A stretch of DNA of 7,954 nt from an uncultured Verrucomicrobiales bacterium (GCA_946480965.1 CAMLMI010000213.1:1-7954), one strand, 5' to 3'; shown: positions 1-6,308, numbered from the stretch's first letter. Program-made: numbers and translations. The notes: generated by a model from the letters alone, not told the origin.

Positions 1-1328
1 GACCAGCCGAGGGTCTTGAGTTTCTTGCGCAGGGCGAAGGCGAGCAGCCCGACGTTCATCAGCGCGGAGAGGGTGTTGGCCAGGCCCATGCCGCGTTCCC
101 TGAGCGGCCAGATGAGGATCGAGGTGAGGACGAGATTTGCCGCGAGGCAGAAGATGCTGATCCGCATCGGCGTCTTCACGTCGTCCACCGCGTAGAAGGC
201 GCGGGCAAGGATGTTGACGAGCGAAAAGGCGATGAGGCCGGGTCCGAGGAAGGCGAGCGCGCCGGAGGCGAGCTGCGTGGAATAGGCGTCGAACTTCCCG
301 CGCTCGAACAGGAGCCGGATCATCGGCTCGGCCAAGATCACGAGGAAGATGGAGGCGATGAGGTTCACGAAGACGAGGTGGCCCATGCCTTCAGCCAGGG
401 TCTTGCGGAACTCGGGGTATTTCTTCTCCGCCGCCAGGCCCGACAAGGTGGGCAGCAGGTAGGTGGCGAGCGAAACGCCGAAGAGCCCTTGGGGAAGTTC
501 CATCAAGCGGACCGCGGTGGCGAAGGCGGCCACGAGACCGTCGCCGGCATTCATCGCGAGGGTGTCGGTGACGAGGACGTTGATCTGGAAGGACGCGACG
601 CCAAGGGTGCCGGGGATCATCTTGGCCACGACTTCGCGCACGGTGGGATCGTTCCACGGAGTGATCCACTGCGGGCGGAAGCCTTCGCGAAAAAGGGCGG
701 GAAGCTGGAAGGCCATTTGCACCAACCCGGCCAACAGGACGCCCCAAGCGAGGACGAACACGGAGCGGGCCATTTCCTTCTGTCCGCCGAAGAGCGGCAC
801 CACCAGCCAGACAACGCCGATCATGACGAGGTTCAGCATCACGGCCCCGAGCGCGGGGATGAAGAACTTGCCCCGGGCGTTGAGCACGCCGATGAAGATG
901 GCCGCCAAGCAAACGAGCAGCACGTAGGGGAACATGATCCGCAGCAGCTGGAGCATGAGGTGCGTCTCGGGTTTGATCGCGTCGCCGGCCAGCGGGAGGA
1001 AGAGCGTGATGCCGAGAATGACGACGACGGAGAGGGCGGCTCCAGCGACGAGCAGGCCGGAGATGACGGCGTTGGTGGCGCGCCAGGTTTCGGCCAGGCC
1101 GGAGGCTTTTTCCTTCTGCTTGAAGATGGGGATGAAAGCGGCGGTCAGTGCGCCTTCGCCGAGCAGGCGGCGGAAGAGGTTCGGTATCTTGAAGGCGAAG
1201 GTGAAGGCGTCGGCGATGGCCGTGGTGCCCATGAAGCTGGCATAGACCATCTCCCGGACCATTCCCAGAACGCGGCTCAGCAGGGTCGCGGCGGCCATGG
1301 CCCCGGACGATTTCAGCATGTTCGACAT
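1..1328 (-). CDS. murJ: MurJ (MviN) lipid II flippase, C-terminus cut by window edge
   Basis: Integral inner-membrane protein of the MOP superfamily that flips the peptidoglycan precursor lipid II to the periplasmic face. 442 codons are visible, running off the left edge; the family is usually about 500-530 residues, so the last membrane helices are missing. The N-terminus reads MSNMLKSSGAMAAATLLSRV, followed by LGMVRE, ADAF and KIPNLFRRLLGEGALTAAFIP, the classic MurJ opening. Residues matching the essential E. coli positions are present: R19, R25, D40 and R53 near the start, and R274 in AVRLMELPQG. Alternating hydrophobic helices fill the rest. I chose ATG at 1328 because it gives the usual spacing to the SRVLG motif; ATG at 1319 (residue 4) is possible. 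Neither has a Shine-Dalgarno sequence. It is divergent from the epimerase across 138 GC-rich bases in which I found no convincing promoter. Confidence 0.95.
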   Translation of the reverse strand, partial: MSNMLKSSGAMAAATLLSRVLGMVREMVYASFMGTTAIADAFTFAFKIPNLFRRLLGEGALTAAFIPIFKQKEKASGLAETWRATNAVISGLLVAGAALSVVVILGITLFLPLAGDAIKPETHLMLQLLRIMFPYVLLVCLAAIFIGVLNARGKFFIPALGAVMLNLVMIGVVWLVVPLFGGQKEMARSVFVLAWGVLLAGLVQMAFQLPALFREGFRPQWITPWNDPTVREVVAKMIPGTLGVASFQINVLVTDTLAMNAGDGLVAAFATAVRLMELPQGLFGVSLATYLLPTLSGLAAEKKYPEFRKTLAEGMGHLVFVNLIASIFLVILAEPMIRLLFERGKFDAYSTQLASGALAFLGPGLIAFSLVNILARAFYAVDDVKTPMRISIFCLAANLVLTSILIWPLRERGMGLANTLSALMNVGLLAFALRKKLKTLGW

Positions 1329-1466
1329 CGGCGGCGCGGAGGGTGCGACAGGCCGGGGGCGGAATCCACGCGGAAACACGCGGCAGCAGGACGCACGGGC
1401 CTTCGCCGGAATGGCGGCTTGTCACCGCGCGGCCCGGCGGTCGAGAGTCGCCGCCTAGTTTTTCGC

Positions 1467-2471
1467 ATGAGCCCCAATCCGCATCCCCGCGCCATCGTCA
1501 CCGGCGGCGCGGGCTTCATCGGTTCCCATCTGGTCGAACGCCTCCTGGCCGACGGGTCCAGCGTCGTGGTCATCGACGATCTTTCGACCGGAACCTTGGC
1601 CAACTTGGCCGCCGTGCGGAACGATCCGCGATTGACCGTGATCGAACGGAAGGTTTCCGCCTGCGCGGAATTGCCGCTCCTGATGAAGGACGCCACGCAG
1701 GTCTATCACTTGGCCGCGACGGTCGGCGTGGATCTGGTAATGAAGTCGGGCTTGGAGACCATCCGCAACAACCTGCTGGAAACGCCCTTCGTCCTCGACG
1801 CCGCCAGCCAGTATCGTGTGCCGTTTCTGCTGGCCTCCACTTCCGAGGTCTATGGCAAGAGCGCCAAACCCGAATTTTCGGAGGAGGACGACCTGCTCAT
1901 CGGTCCGCCGCATCTGCATCGCTGGAGCTACGCCTGCTCCAAGCTGATGGACGAGTTCCTGGCCCTGTCCTACTGGAGGGAACGGGGACTGCCCGTGGTG
2001 GTCGCCCGTCTCTTCAACACCGTCGGCCCCCGTCAAAGCGGAAAATACGGGATGGTGCTGCCGAGGTTCATCGCCGCCGCCATGGCGAACGAACCGCTGG
2101 TGGTCTTGGGAACGGGAAGCCAGACCCGTTGCTTCTGTCACGTCCTGGATGCAGTCGAAGTGATCAGTCTGCTTTTGCAGAATCCTTCGGCCACTGCTGG
2201 CCAGGTGGTGAACGTCGGAAGCGTCGAGGAGATTTGCATCGGCGATTTGGCCACTCGGATCATCGCGGCTTCCGGCAGCCGCTCGGAGATCCGCCACCTG
2301 CCGTATGTCGAAGCCTATGCGGGAGGCTTCGAGGACATGCTGCGGCGCAAACCTGATGTGCGAAAGCTGGAGAAGCTGATCGCAAAGGCACCGAGCCGCT
2401 CCTTGGATCTGATTATTGCCGACATGGTGTCAGAACATGAAAAAAGGCACCCCGATTCGGGGTGCCTTTGA
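1467..2471 (+). CDS. NAD-dependent nucleotide-sugar epimerase/dehydratase (extended SDR)
   Basis: 334-residue cytoplasmic enzyme of the extended short-chain dehydrogenase family, probably acting on an NDP-sugar for surface polysaccharide. Seen in the sequence: a Rossmann glycine motif GGAGFIG (13-19); acidic D37/D38 in VVVIDDLSTG, which favours NAD over NADP; STSEVYG (124-130) with the catalytic Ser/Thr; the catalytic pair Y155 and K159 in SYACSK; and RLFNTVGPRQ (181-190), typical of the UDP-glucose 4-epimerase / UDP-glucuronate decarboxylase branch. The exact substrate cannot be read off. The reading frame is open upstream to 378, but that part lies antisense to murJ. ATG at 1467 puts the glycine motif at the normal distance from the N-terminus. 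No Shine-Dalgarno is visible. The last few residues (RHPDSGCL) are encoded by the terminator hairpin and are unlikely to matter for catalysis. It converges on the pseudopilin gene, with 24 bases between the stops. Confidence 0.92.
   Translation: MSPNPHPRAIVTGGAGFIGSHLVERLLADGSSVVVIDDLSTGTLANLAAVRNDPRLTVIERKVSACAELPLLMKDATQVYHLAATVGVDLVMKSGLETIRNNLLETPFVLDAASQYRVPFLLASTSEVYGKSAKPEFSEEDDLLIGPPHLHRWSYACSKLMDEFLALSYWRERGLPVVVARLFNTVGPRQSGKYGMVLPRFIAAAMANEPLVVLGTGSQTRCFCHVLDAVEVISLLLQNPSATAGQVVNVGSVEEICIGDLATRIIAASGSRSEIRHLPYVEAYAGGFEDMLRRKPDVRKLEKLIAKAPSRSLDLIIADMVSEHEKRHPDSGCL
2440..2469 (-). terminator. Bidirectional intrinsic terminator inside the epimerase 3' end
   Basis: A perfect inverted repeat pairs 2443-2455 with 2457-2469 around T2456. 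In practice this is an 11-bp GC-rich stem (AAAGGCACCCC / GGGGTGCCTTT) with a 5-base loop. Read on the minus strand it is followed by six T (complement of 2445-2440), so it is a good rho-independent terminator for the pseudopilin gene, whose stop is at 2496-2498. On the plus strand only three T follow, so it would be weaker for the epimerase. The hairpin sits within the epimerase coding sequence, and its last T is the first base of that gene's TGA stop. Confidence 0.88.
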
Positions 2472-2495
2472 ATTGCCGACCTGAAAATGACCAAA

Positions 2496-3224
2496 TCAGG
2501 GATTGTTAGAAGGCAGATAAACCGTATTGAGCAAAGAGCCGGACTGGCGCAGAGACTCGCGCAATTTTCCGCTAGTCAACTGCTCGGCATGGCCATCGGA
2601 GAAAACGATGTTGCCAGCCTTGTCATGCAAGCCCGTTCCCCACCGGGTAGCGGTTCCCAACGTTGCCCCATTGGCCGGGGCGTTGGTGCCAAGGTTGGCC
2701 TGGATCGACTGAGCGTTGGCCGTTGCCGCAGGACCACCCATCCTGGTCGGCGCCTGATCGGTTCCGGACGCGGCGATGGCACAAATGTTGCGATCACCAG
2801 CAACCAGCAGCGACGGCTCGGAATCGTTAGCTTCCATGCCGTAGAAATAGCTCAGAACGTTGTTGGGCGCGTTGGTGAACCCTTGGGTGAAGCTGGTGGC
2901 GTTCGTGCGGGAATCGGACGGGCAAACAACGACTTTAGTAGAGCCGAGCTCATTCTGAGCTTGGACGTAGATGTCAACGGGCCCCCTTGCGACCGGAGGA
3001 ACCGGAATCTGGCTGTGGGGATACTTGCCATCGTAGTCGTTGGCATAGAGGCGGAAAGCGGTGCCGACCTGCTTGAGATTGCTGACGCAAGCAATGCGAT
3101 GGGCGCGGGCTTTGGCCTTGGCCAACGCGGGAAGGAGCATGCCGGCGAGAATCGCGATGATCGCGATCACGACGAGCAGCTCAATCAAAGTAAAAGCGGC
3201 TTTGAGCAGACGGGTTTGTTTCAT
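2496..3224 (-). CDS. Type II pseudopilin-like protein with H-x9-DG motif
   Basis: 242-residue exported protein with a class III (prepilin) signal. A short basic leader [10 protein letters not shown] precedes [18 protein letters not shown]; the expected prepilin peptidase cut is between A10 and F11, with Ala instead of the commoner Gly at -1 and the conserved Glu at mature position 5 (E15). The single hydrophobic helix spans about 11-33. [24 protein letters not shown] follows (46-69), as in many Verrucomicrobiota and Planctomycetota paralogues. H200 lies nine residues before D210-G211 ([13 protein letters not shown]), the H-x9-DG processing-associated signature. These proteins occur in large paralogous sets; their exact role in a type II secretion or pilus-like system is mostly unknown. 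The frame extends upstream to 3332, but ATG at 3224 begins the standard leader and lies about 34 bases after the predicted transcription start. It appears monocistronic, with its own promoter and terminator. Confidence 0.93.
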   Translation of the reverse strand: MKQTRLLKAAFTLIELLVVIAIIAILAGMLLPALAKAKARAHRIACVSNLKQVGTAFRLYANDYDGKYPHSQIPVPPVARGPVDIYVQAQNELGSTKVVVCPSDSRTNATSFTQGFTNAPNNVLSYFYGMEANDSEPSLLVAGDRNICAIAASGTDQAPTRMGGPAATANAQSIQANLGTNAPANGATLGTATRWGTGLHDKAGNIVFSDGHAEQLTSGKLRESLRQSGSLLNTVYLPSNNP

Positions 3225-3264
3225 ACGAACTATGGATTGTTGAAGTGCGGGTGACGAGCGCGGG

Positions 3265-3292
3265 ACTGTAAGAAGCGAACTTTCAGTGTCAA
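3265..3292 (-). promoter_or_regulatory. Sigma70-type promoter of the pseudopilin gene
   Basis: On the minus strand a perfect -35 box TTGACA (3292-3287) is followed after 16 bases by TACAGT (3270-3265), which matches four of six -10 positions. Transcription would begin near 3258, leaving a leader of roughly 34 bases before ATG 3224. The leader has no Shine-Dalgarno. The boxes were assigned by eye. Confidence 0.65.
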
Positions 3293-3566
3293 CTCGTTTT
3301 ACCTTCCTTCCGTTAAGCAGAGCAGGTGCCAAGCGTCGTGAAACCTCTTTTCCAAGGTTCTTAGACCGTCTCTCTACTTCCCCAGCAACCCAGCGGCGTG
3401 AGATTCACGCACGAGGCGTGAATCTCACGCATTAACGCAATGGCAATGGCCCAGCACGCGGGGAGGCCGAGGTTCCTCAGTTTCACCGAACAATTCATTG
3501 GAACCGCGTTTAGACCCAACTGCTCTGTGGCGTAGCCCCATTGGTGAAAATTCAGGAGAAAACTTC
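3293..3566. other. Intergenic stretch between pseudopilin and tRNA-Glu promoters
   Basis: I see no credible protein gene here. A minus-strand open frame of 79 codons (3600-3361) crosses both the 35-bp dyad and the tRNA promoter and resembles no family I recognise. The stretch contains the dyad at 3396-3430, a doubled GCAATG (3437-3448), and a short segment at 3521-3550 (TGCTCTG, 8 bases, CCCCATTGG) that reappears with similar spacing downstream of the tRNA at 3732-3754. It may be an eroded copy of a dispersed intergenic repeat. Confidence 0.5.
3396..3430. repeat. 35-bp dyad made of two smaller dyads
   Basis: A perfect 15-bp inverted repeat pairs 3396-3410 with 3416-3430 around ACGAG. Each arm is itself a dyad: GCGTGA-GAT-TCACGC on the left and GCGTGA-ATC-TCACGC on the right. 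This gives four half-sites, with the two GCGTGA copies 20 bases apart, about two helical turns. It could be an operator for a dimeric regulator, an RNA hairpin or a REP-like repeat. It lies about 105 bases upstream of the pseudopilin -35 box and 137 bases upstream of the tRNA -35 box. There is no T-run, so it is not an obvious terminator. Confidence 0.8.
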
Positions 3567-3594
3567 GTGACAAGGGAGGTTCCAAAAATATAGT
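3567..3594 (+). promoter_or_regulatory. Probable tRNA-Glu promoter
   Basis: GTGACA (3567-3572, five of six matches to the -35 consensus), 16 bases, then TATAGT (3589-3594, five of six matches to -10). The predicted start near 3601 is about nine bases before the mature tRNA 5' end at 3610, a normal short leader for a stable RNA. Confidence 0.65.
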
Positions 3595-3609
3595 TCGCAC
3601 CCCTCGGCG

Positions 3610-3684
3610 GACCCTATGGTCTAGCGGTTAGGACACCTCCCTTTCACGGAGGTAGCCCGGGTTCGATTCCCGGTAGGGTCGCCA
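3610..3684 (+). tRNA. tRNA-Glu (anticodon UUC), CCA encoded
   Basis: A complete cloverleaf can be folded by hand. The acceptor stem is GACCCTA (3610-3616) with TAGGGTC (3674-3680). The D stem is GTC/GAC. The anticodon stem is CCTCC (3636-3640) with GGAGG (3648-3652), enclosing the loop CTTTCAC with anticodon TTC at 3643-3645. The T stem is CCGGG/CCCGG around TTCGATT. The discriminator base is G3681, and CCA is encoded at 3682-3684. No duplicate of the tRNA 3' end occurs elsewhere in the window, so there is no sign of an integrated element here. Confidence 0.97.
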
Positions 3685-3724
3685 CTTCCGCCTCCGGCAC
3701 ACCGGTCTCATCCGACTCCATTGA

Positions 3725-3786
3725 AGCGACTTGCTCTGGTGTGGCCCCCATTGGAAGAAACGGATTGCCAGCCTAGGCAAGTCGCT
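3725..3786. repeat. Spaced inverted repeat upstream of the HPt gene
   Basis: AGCGACTTGC (3725-3734) is the exact reverse complement of GCAAGTCGCT (3777-3786), with 42 bases between. An additional CTGG/CCAG pair inside can extend the stem with a bulge. The loop contains the TGCTCTG...CCCCATTGG segment also found at 3521-3544. It ends 35 bases before the HPt start codon, so it could be a leader structure, a processing or termination site for the tRNA transcript, or a small dispersed repeat. There is no U-tract after the right arm. Confidence 0.55.
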
Positions 3787-3821
3787 CCCTATCTTCACGC
3801 CTGAGCCCGATTGGCCGCCGC

Positions 3822-4274
3822 ATGTCCAGCTCCGATCCATCCGCGCCGTTTCGCCCGCCGCAGCCCCTGCCGACGGCAGCGATCCAATCTGCCGTCCCAA
3901 TCGCCCCACCGCTGGAACCTCCCGTCCAATTCGAGCGGATCGCCGAGGCCGCCTTCGACGACCCGGAGCGGATGCGACAGATCATGGAGATGCTTCTCCG
4001 GGAGATTCCCCGGGAGTTGGCGGCCTTGATGGCGGCGGTGGGAAGCCGGAATCTGGAACGTGTGGCCCAAGCGGCGCACAAAACCTGCGGGGCTTGTGGC
4101 CAATCGGGCTTGGTCGCGGTGGTGGCGCCCTTGCAGCGGATCGAAGCGCTGGCCAAAAGCGGGGGCCAAGCCGGACTGGCGGAGCAGGTCAAGGTGGCCG
4201 CCCGCGAGTTCGAGCGTTGCCGGGTGGCCTTGGCCGAGCGGGTGCGGGAACTGGAGCGGGCTTCCCGCTCCTGA
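3822..4274 (+). CDS. Stand-alone HPt (histidine phosphotransfer) domain protein
   Basis: 150-residue cytoplasmic protein. Residues 1-35 are rich in Pro, Ala and Ser and probably disordered. Residues about 38-148 are helical and fit the HPt four-helix bundle: the segment around H86 reads VAQAAHKTCGACGQSGL, the expected A-H-K-x-x-G pattern around the phosphorylated histidine, followed by LQRIEALAKSG as the next helix. HPt proteins relay phosphate between receiver domains in multistep phosphorelays. No sensor kinase or response regulator is encoded nearby, so its partners must be elsewhere. Two cysteines (C89, C92) sit just after the active histidine, where Ser or Leu is more usual. ATG 3822 is the first plausible start; no Shine-Dalgarno is seen. 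The gene converges on the MarR gene with 21 bases between stops and no clear terminator. Confidence 0.82.
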   Translation: MSSSDPSAPFRPPQPLPTAAIQSAVPIAPPLEPPVQFERIAEAAFDDPERMRQIMEMLLREIPRELAALMAAVGSRNLERVAQAAHKTCGACGQSGLVAVVAPLQRIEALAKSGGQAGLAEQVKVAAREFERCRVALAERVRELERASRS

Positions 4275-4295
4275 TGCAAACTCCGGGCTTTCCTG

Positions 4296-4784
4296 CTATT
4301 CGCGAGCCACGCGATGGCAGGCATCGGCCACGAGGGAAAGCTGCTCCAGAAAGCCTTCCCGCGACTCCGGCGGCAATGCGCCCAAAACCTCGGTCTGCAG
4401 ATCGAGCGCGATCTTGCGCGCTTCCTCGAACCGTTCCCGACCCTTGGGCAGAATCCGGATGCGGTAGGCCCGGCGGTCCTTTTCATGCACGCGGCGTCCG
4501 ATCAGTCCGTTGCGCTGCATCCGTGTCAGGAGAGATGCGATGGTGTTCGGATCGCTGGCCATCAGGACCGTGAGCTGGCTCTGGCCGAGCCCCTCTTCGC
4601 CGGCCTCCGCGATCGTGCGAAGGGCGGTGAACTGGTCGGGCGTGATCTCCAAATGGGCAATGCGACGACGGAAGGTCTGGTTGAGCCCATACCACGCCCG
4701 ACGCAGGAGGATCGGCAAACGGCGGGAGCCGAGCACGGGGACGATCGGTTCAGGGAGCGGTTCGGCGCTGGCTTTCTTGGGCAT
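4296..4784 (-). CDS. MarR-family winged-helix transcriptional regulator
   Basis: 162 residues, the usual size for MarR proteins, which act as dimers and often repress a neighbouring transporter until a small ligand binds. Helical residues about 22-45 would form the dimer interface. ITPDQFTALRTIAEAG (47-62) opens the DNA-binding domain. LGQSQLTVLMASDPNTIASL (66-85) contains the recognition helix, and LIGRRVHEKDRRAYRIRILP (94-113) is the wing with the conserved D103-R104-R105. The C-terminal helices LPPESREGFLEQL return to the dimer interface. It is encoded downstream of the MFS transporter in the same direction, 65 bases away, so the two may be co-transcribed, with the regulator controlling its own operon. 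That link is inference: no operator was identified. ATG 4784 has no Shine-Dalgarno. Confidence 0.92.
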   Translation of the reverse strand: MPKKASAEPLPEPIVPVLGSRRLPILLRRAWYGLNQTFRRRIAHLEITPDQFTALRTIAEAGEEGLGQSQLTVLMASDPNTIASLLTRMQRNGLIGRRVHEKDRRAYRIRILPKGRERFEEARKIALDLQTEVLGALPPESREGFLEQLSLVADACHRVARE

Positions 4785-4849
4785 GACGTCGAGCCGAGAT
4801 TGATGGGCCTGCGGACAACTGCCAAGACCGGGAAACGTCCCCAGCGAAG

Positions 4850-6088
4850 CTATTCCGACACCTTGCCCGCGATGACCGATTCGTCCGGCGCGCCCCGGCC
4901 CCGTTTACATTCCGGCAAGAGCAACGATGTCGCCCCTAGAATGAAGAGCGCGCTGATGCCGCCCAGCACGGGCAGAGACAACTGCCCCACGACATAGAAC
5001 GCCACCGCCGGCGCCAGCACCCCGCGCACGCCGGTGAGGAAGGTGTGCACCGACATGTAGTCGGAGACGTGGTCGGGCCGCGCAAACTTCGTCACCCAGA
5101 GCGTCCAGGCCACGTCTCCACCCGCCTCGGAAACCCCGAAGACGATCGCGCCGATGATTAGCCCGGTGAGCGAGTCGCTTACGAAGAACGCGCTGATGCC
5201 GATGGCGAACCCCACGTTCAACGTCATCCGCAGGGCGAAGAAATTCATCCGGTCGAAGAGCTTACCCCAGACGGGGCTCATCAGCAGCCGGGCGACGTTC
5301 GGAATCACCACCGTCAACCAGGCGATCTGGACCGGCGTGGGATGGAATTCGAGGCCGTATTTGTCCGGGTTCGCCAAGTATTCGATCCGCAGCGGCAGCA
5401 TCATCAGGTTGGCGAAGCCCATCAGCATCCAGGAGATCAAGGTGCGGCGGAACAGCGGATCGTCCGCGACATGCCGCAGCGGCCGCAGCGGATGCGAACC
5501 GCGTTCGCTGTCGGAGGGACGCGACGGGCATCGGTGCAGGCACCAAGCGGCCACGGCGAAGGCGCAGGAGAAAACCAGGAGCAAGTGTCGGAAGTGCCCG
5601 ATGTCGTTCGCCAGCCAGCGTCCGGCCAGATCGCCGAAAACCACGGCCGTGCCGATGCGGATCATGACCGTGCGGGAGAAAAGCCGACCTCGTTCCGTCG
5701 CAGGATAGTTGTCCTGATAGACCTGCGTCATCAGCGGCAGTCCGGCGGAAGATGCGGCCATGCCGATGATGCTTCCGATTACGAAGACCCATGTCGTCGG
5801 CCACAGCACCGGCAGGAGAAAACCAACCGACCCGATGGCCGCGATCACCGAGGCCGATTGCGCAACGCGCCAACGCCCGTGCGTCACGATCCAGAGAACG
5901 AGCGGCGTGAGCAGCATTCCAAAGCTGCTGCCGGCGGCGATGGCGGCCTTGGCCGAAGCGCCGGCCTGGAAGTGCTTCATCGCCATCACGAGCAGGAAGG
6001 TGCGCCCCGCCGTCTCGACGATGCCCGAGGTGGCGGCGCGGATGCGCTCGTAGTTGTAGGTGGTGATGGTGTCCGGCGAACGGCTCAC
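4850..6088 (-). CDS. Major facilitator superfamily (MFS) transporter
   Basis: 412-residue polytopic inner-membrane protein with about 10-12 hydrophobic helices, for example about 55-70, 78-95, 99-120, 166-184, 253-270, 289-303, 307-322, 358-376 and 378-392. A positively charged cytoplasmic loop reads YPATERGRLFSRT (128-140), and SPVWGKLFDR (271-280) in the second half resembles MFS motif A. The central loop (about 185-210) is hydrophilic. The substrate is unknown; the adjacent MarR gene suggests export of a toxic or aromatic compound. Start choice: the frame extends to a TTG at 6160, but that part overlaps the hexamer repeat array and is not membrane-protein-like, so I prefer GTG at 6088 (MSRSPDTITTYNYERIRAAT). 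No Shine-Dalgarno is present at either start. An unusual feature is the long soluble-looking segment ARPDHVSDYMSVHTFLTGVR (336-355) between late helices. Confidence 0.88.
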   Translation of the reverse strand: MSRSPDTITTYNYERIRAATSGIVETAGRTFLLVMAMKHFQAGASAKAAIAAGSSFGMLLTPLVLWIVTHGRWRVAQSASVIAAIGSVGFLLPVLWPTTWVFVIGSIIGMAASSAGLPLMTQVYQDNYPATERGRLFSRTVMIRIGTAVVFGDLAGRWLANDIGHFRHLLLVFSCAFAVAAWCLHRCPSRPSDSERGSHPLRPLRHVADDPLFRRTLISWMLMGFANLMMLPLRIEYLANPDKYGLEFHPTPVQIAWLTVVIPNVARLLMSPVWGKLFDRMNFFALRMTLNVGFAIGISAFFVSDSLTGLIIGAIVFGVSEAGGDVAWTLWVTKFARPDHVSDYMSVHTFLTGVRGVLAPAVAFYVVGQLSLPVLGGISALFILGATSLLLPECKRGRGAPDESVIAGKVSE

Positions 6089-6150
6089 AAGAGGGCAGTT
6101 TCTGCGGCGAAGCGCTGGGGTGCAAGGCGTCCTTGGCTCCAAGCAGCGTC

Positions 6151-6223
6151 CTAATCTCAATCTTCCTCTTCATCTTAATCATGGAGTCCCAGGGATTAAG
6201 ATGAAGAGGAAGAGCAAGATTTA
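6151..6223. repeat. Two hexamer tandem arrays arranged as a perfect inverted repeat
   Basis: On the plus strand 6194-6223 reads as five hexamers GATTAA, GATGAA, GAGGAA, GAGCAA, GATTTA. On the minus strand 6180-6151 reads GATTAA, GATGAA, GAGGAA, GATTGA, GATTAG. The first 20 bases of each array are exact reverse complements (6161-6180 and 6194-6213), separated by 13 bases. The arms differ for three bases beyond that and then match again for five. The array overlaps the spurious N-terminal extension of the MFS frame. It resembles the short purine-rich tandem repeats found between genes in some repeat-rich bacteria. Confidence 0.85.
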
Positions 6224-6244
6224 GACTGCCAGGTTCTGGCAGTC
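6224..6244. repeat. Perfect 9-bp hairpin between repeat arrays
   Basis: GACTGCCAG (6224-6232), loop GTT, CTGGCAGTC (6236-6244). It directly abuts the hexamer array on the left and shares its last bases with the next inverted repeat on the right. It could be a stable RNA or DNA hairpin on either strand. No T-run follows, so a terminator role is weak. Confidence 0.75.
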
Positions 6245-6303
6245 CTTGGACGTTGGAAGTTGAGCGTTGAACGTTCAGCGTTTTCTTCGTCTTCCAAGGA
6301 CTG
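6240..6303. repeat. Degenerate heptamer array bracketed by an 11-bp inverted repeat
   Basis: CAGTCCTTGGA (6240-6250) and TCCAAGGACTG (6293-6303) are exact reverse complements. Between them lie five consecutive heptamers from 6250: ACGTTGG, AAGTTGA, GCGTTGA, ACGTTCA, GCGTTTT, consensus RCGTTGA, ending at 6284. TGAACGTTCA within them is a perfect palindrome. Arrays of this GTTGAAC type are familiar as intergenic heptamer repeats in some large bacterial genomes and are often wrongly translated as proteins. Confidence 0.8.
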
Positions 6304-6308
6304 CTCCT

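Noticed and set aside
391..1425. 344-codon minus-strand open frame
   Set aside because: It is in a different frame from murJ on the same strand, rich in Arg, His and Pro, and has no domain.
378..1466. Long upstream extension of the epimerase frame, which would make a 697-residue protein
   Set aside because: It is antisense to murJ, which has unmistakable family motifs. The extension is a GC-driven open frame with low-complexity composition and no recognisable domain.
3361..3600. 79-codon minus-strand open frame
   Set aside because: It runs through the perfect dyad at 3396-3430 and the tRNA-Glu promoter, shows no known motif and has no Shine-Dalgarno. It is more likely eroded repeat DNA.
3610..3684. 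tRNA-Glu as an integration site for a mobile element
   Set aside because: No integrase and no repeated copy of the tRNA 3' end is present in the window.
3628..3909. 93-codon minus-strand open frame
   Set aside because: Its C-terminal part (YRESNPGY) is the reverse complement of tRNA-Glu, a common false open frame.
6089..6160. TTG start at 6160 for the MFS transporter
   Set aside because: The added 24 residues overlap the hexamer repeat array and do not look like a transporter N-terminus; GTG 6088 fits better.
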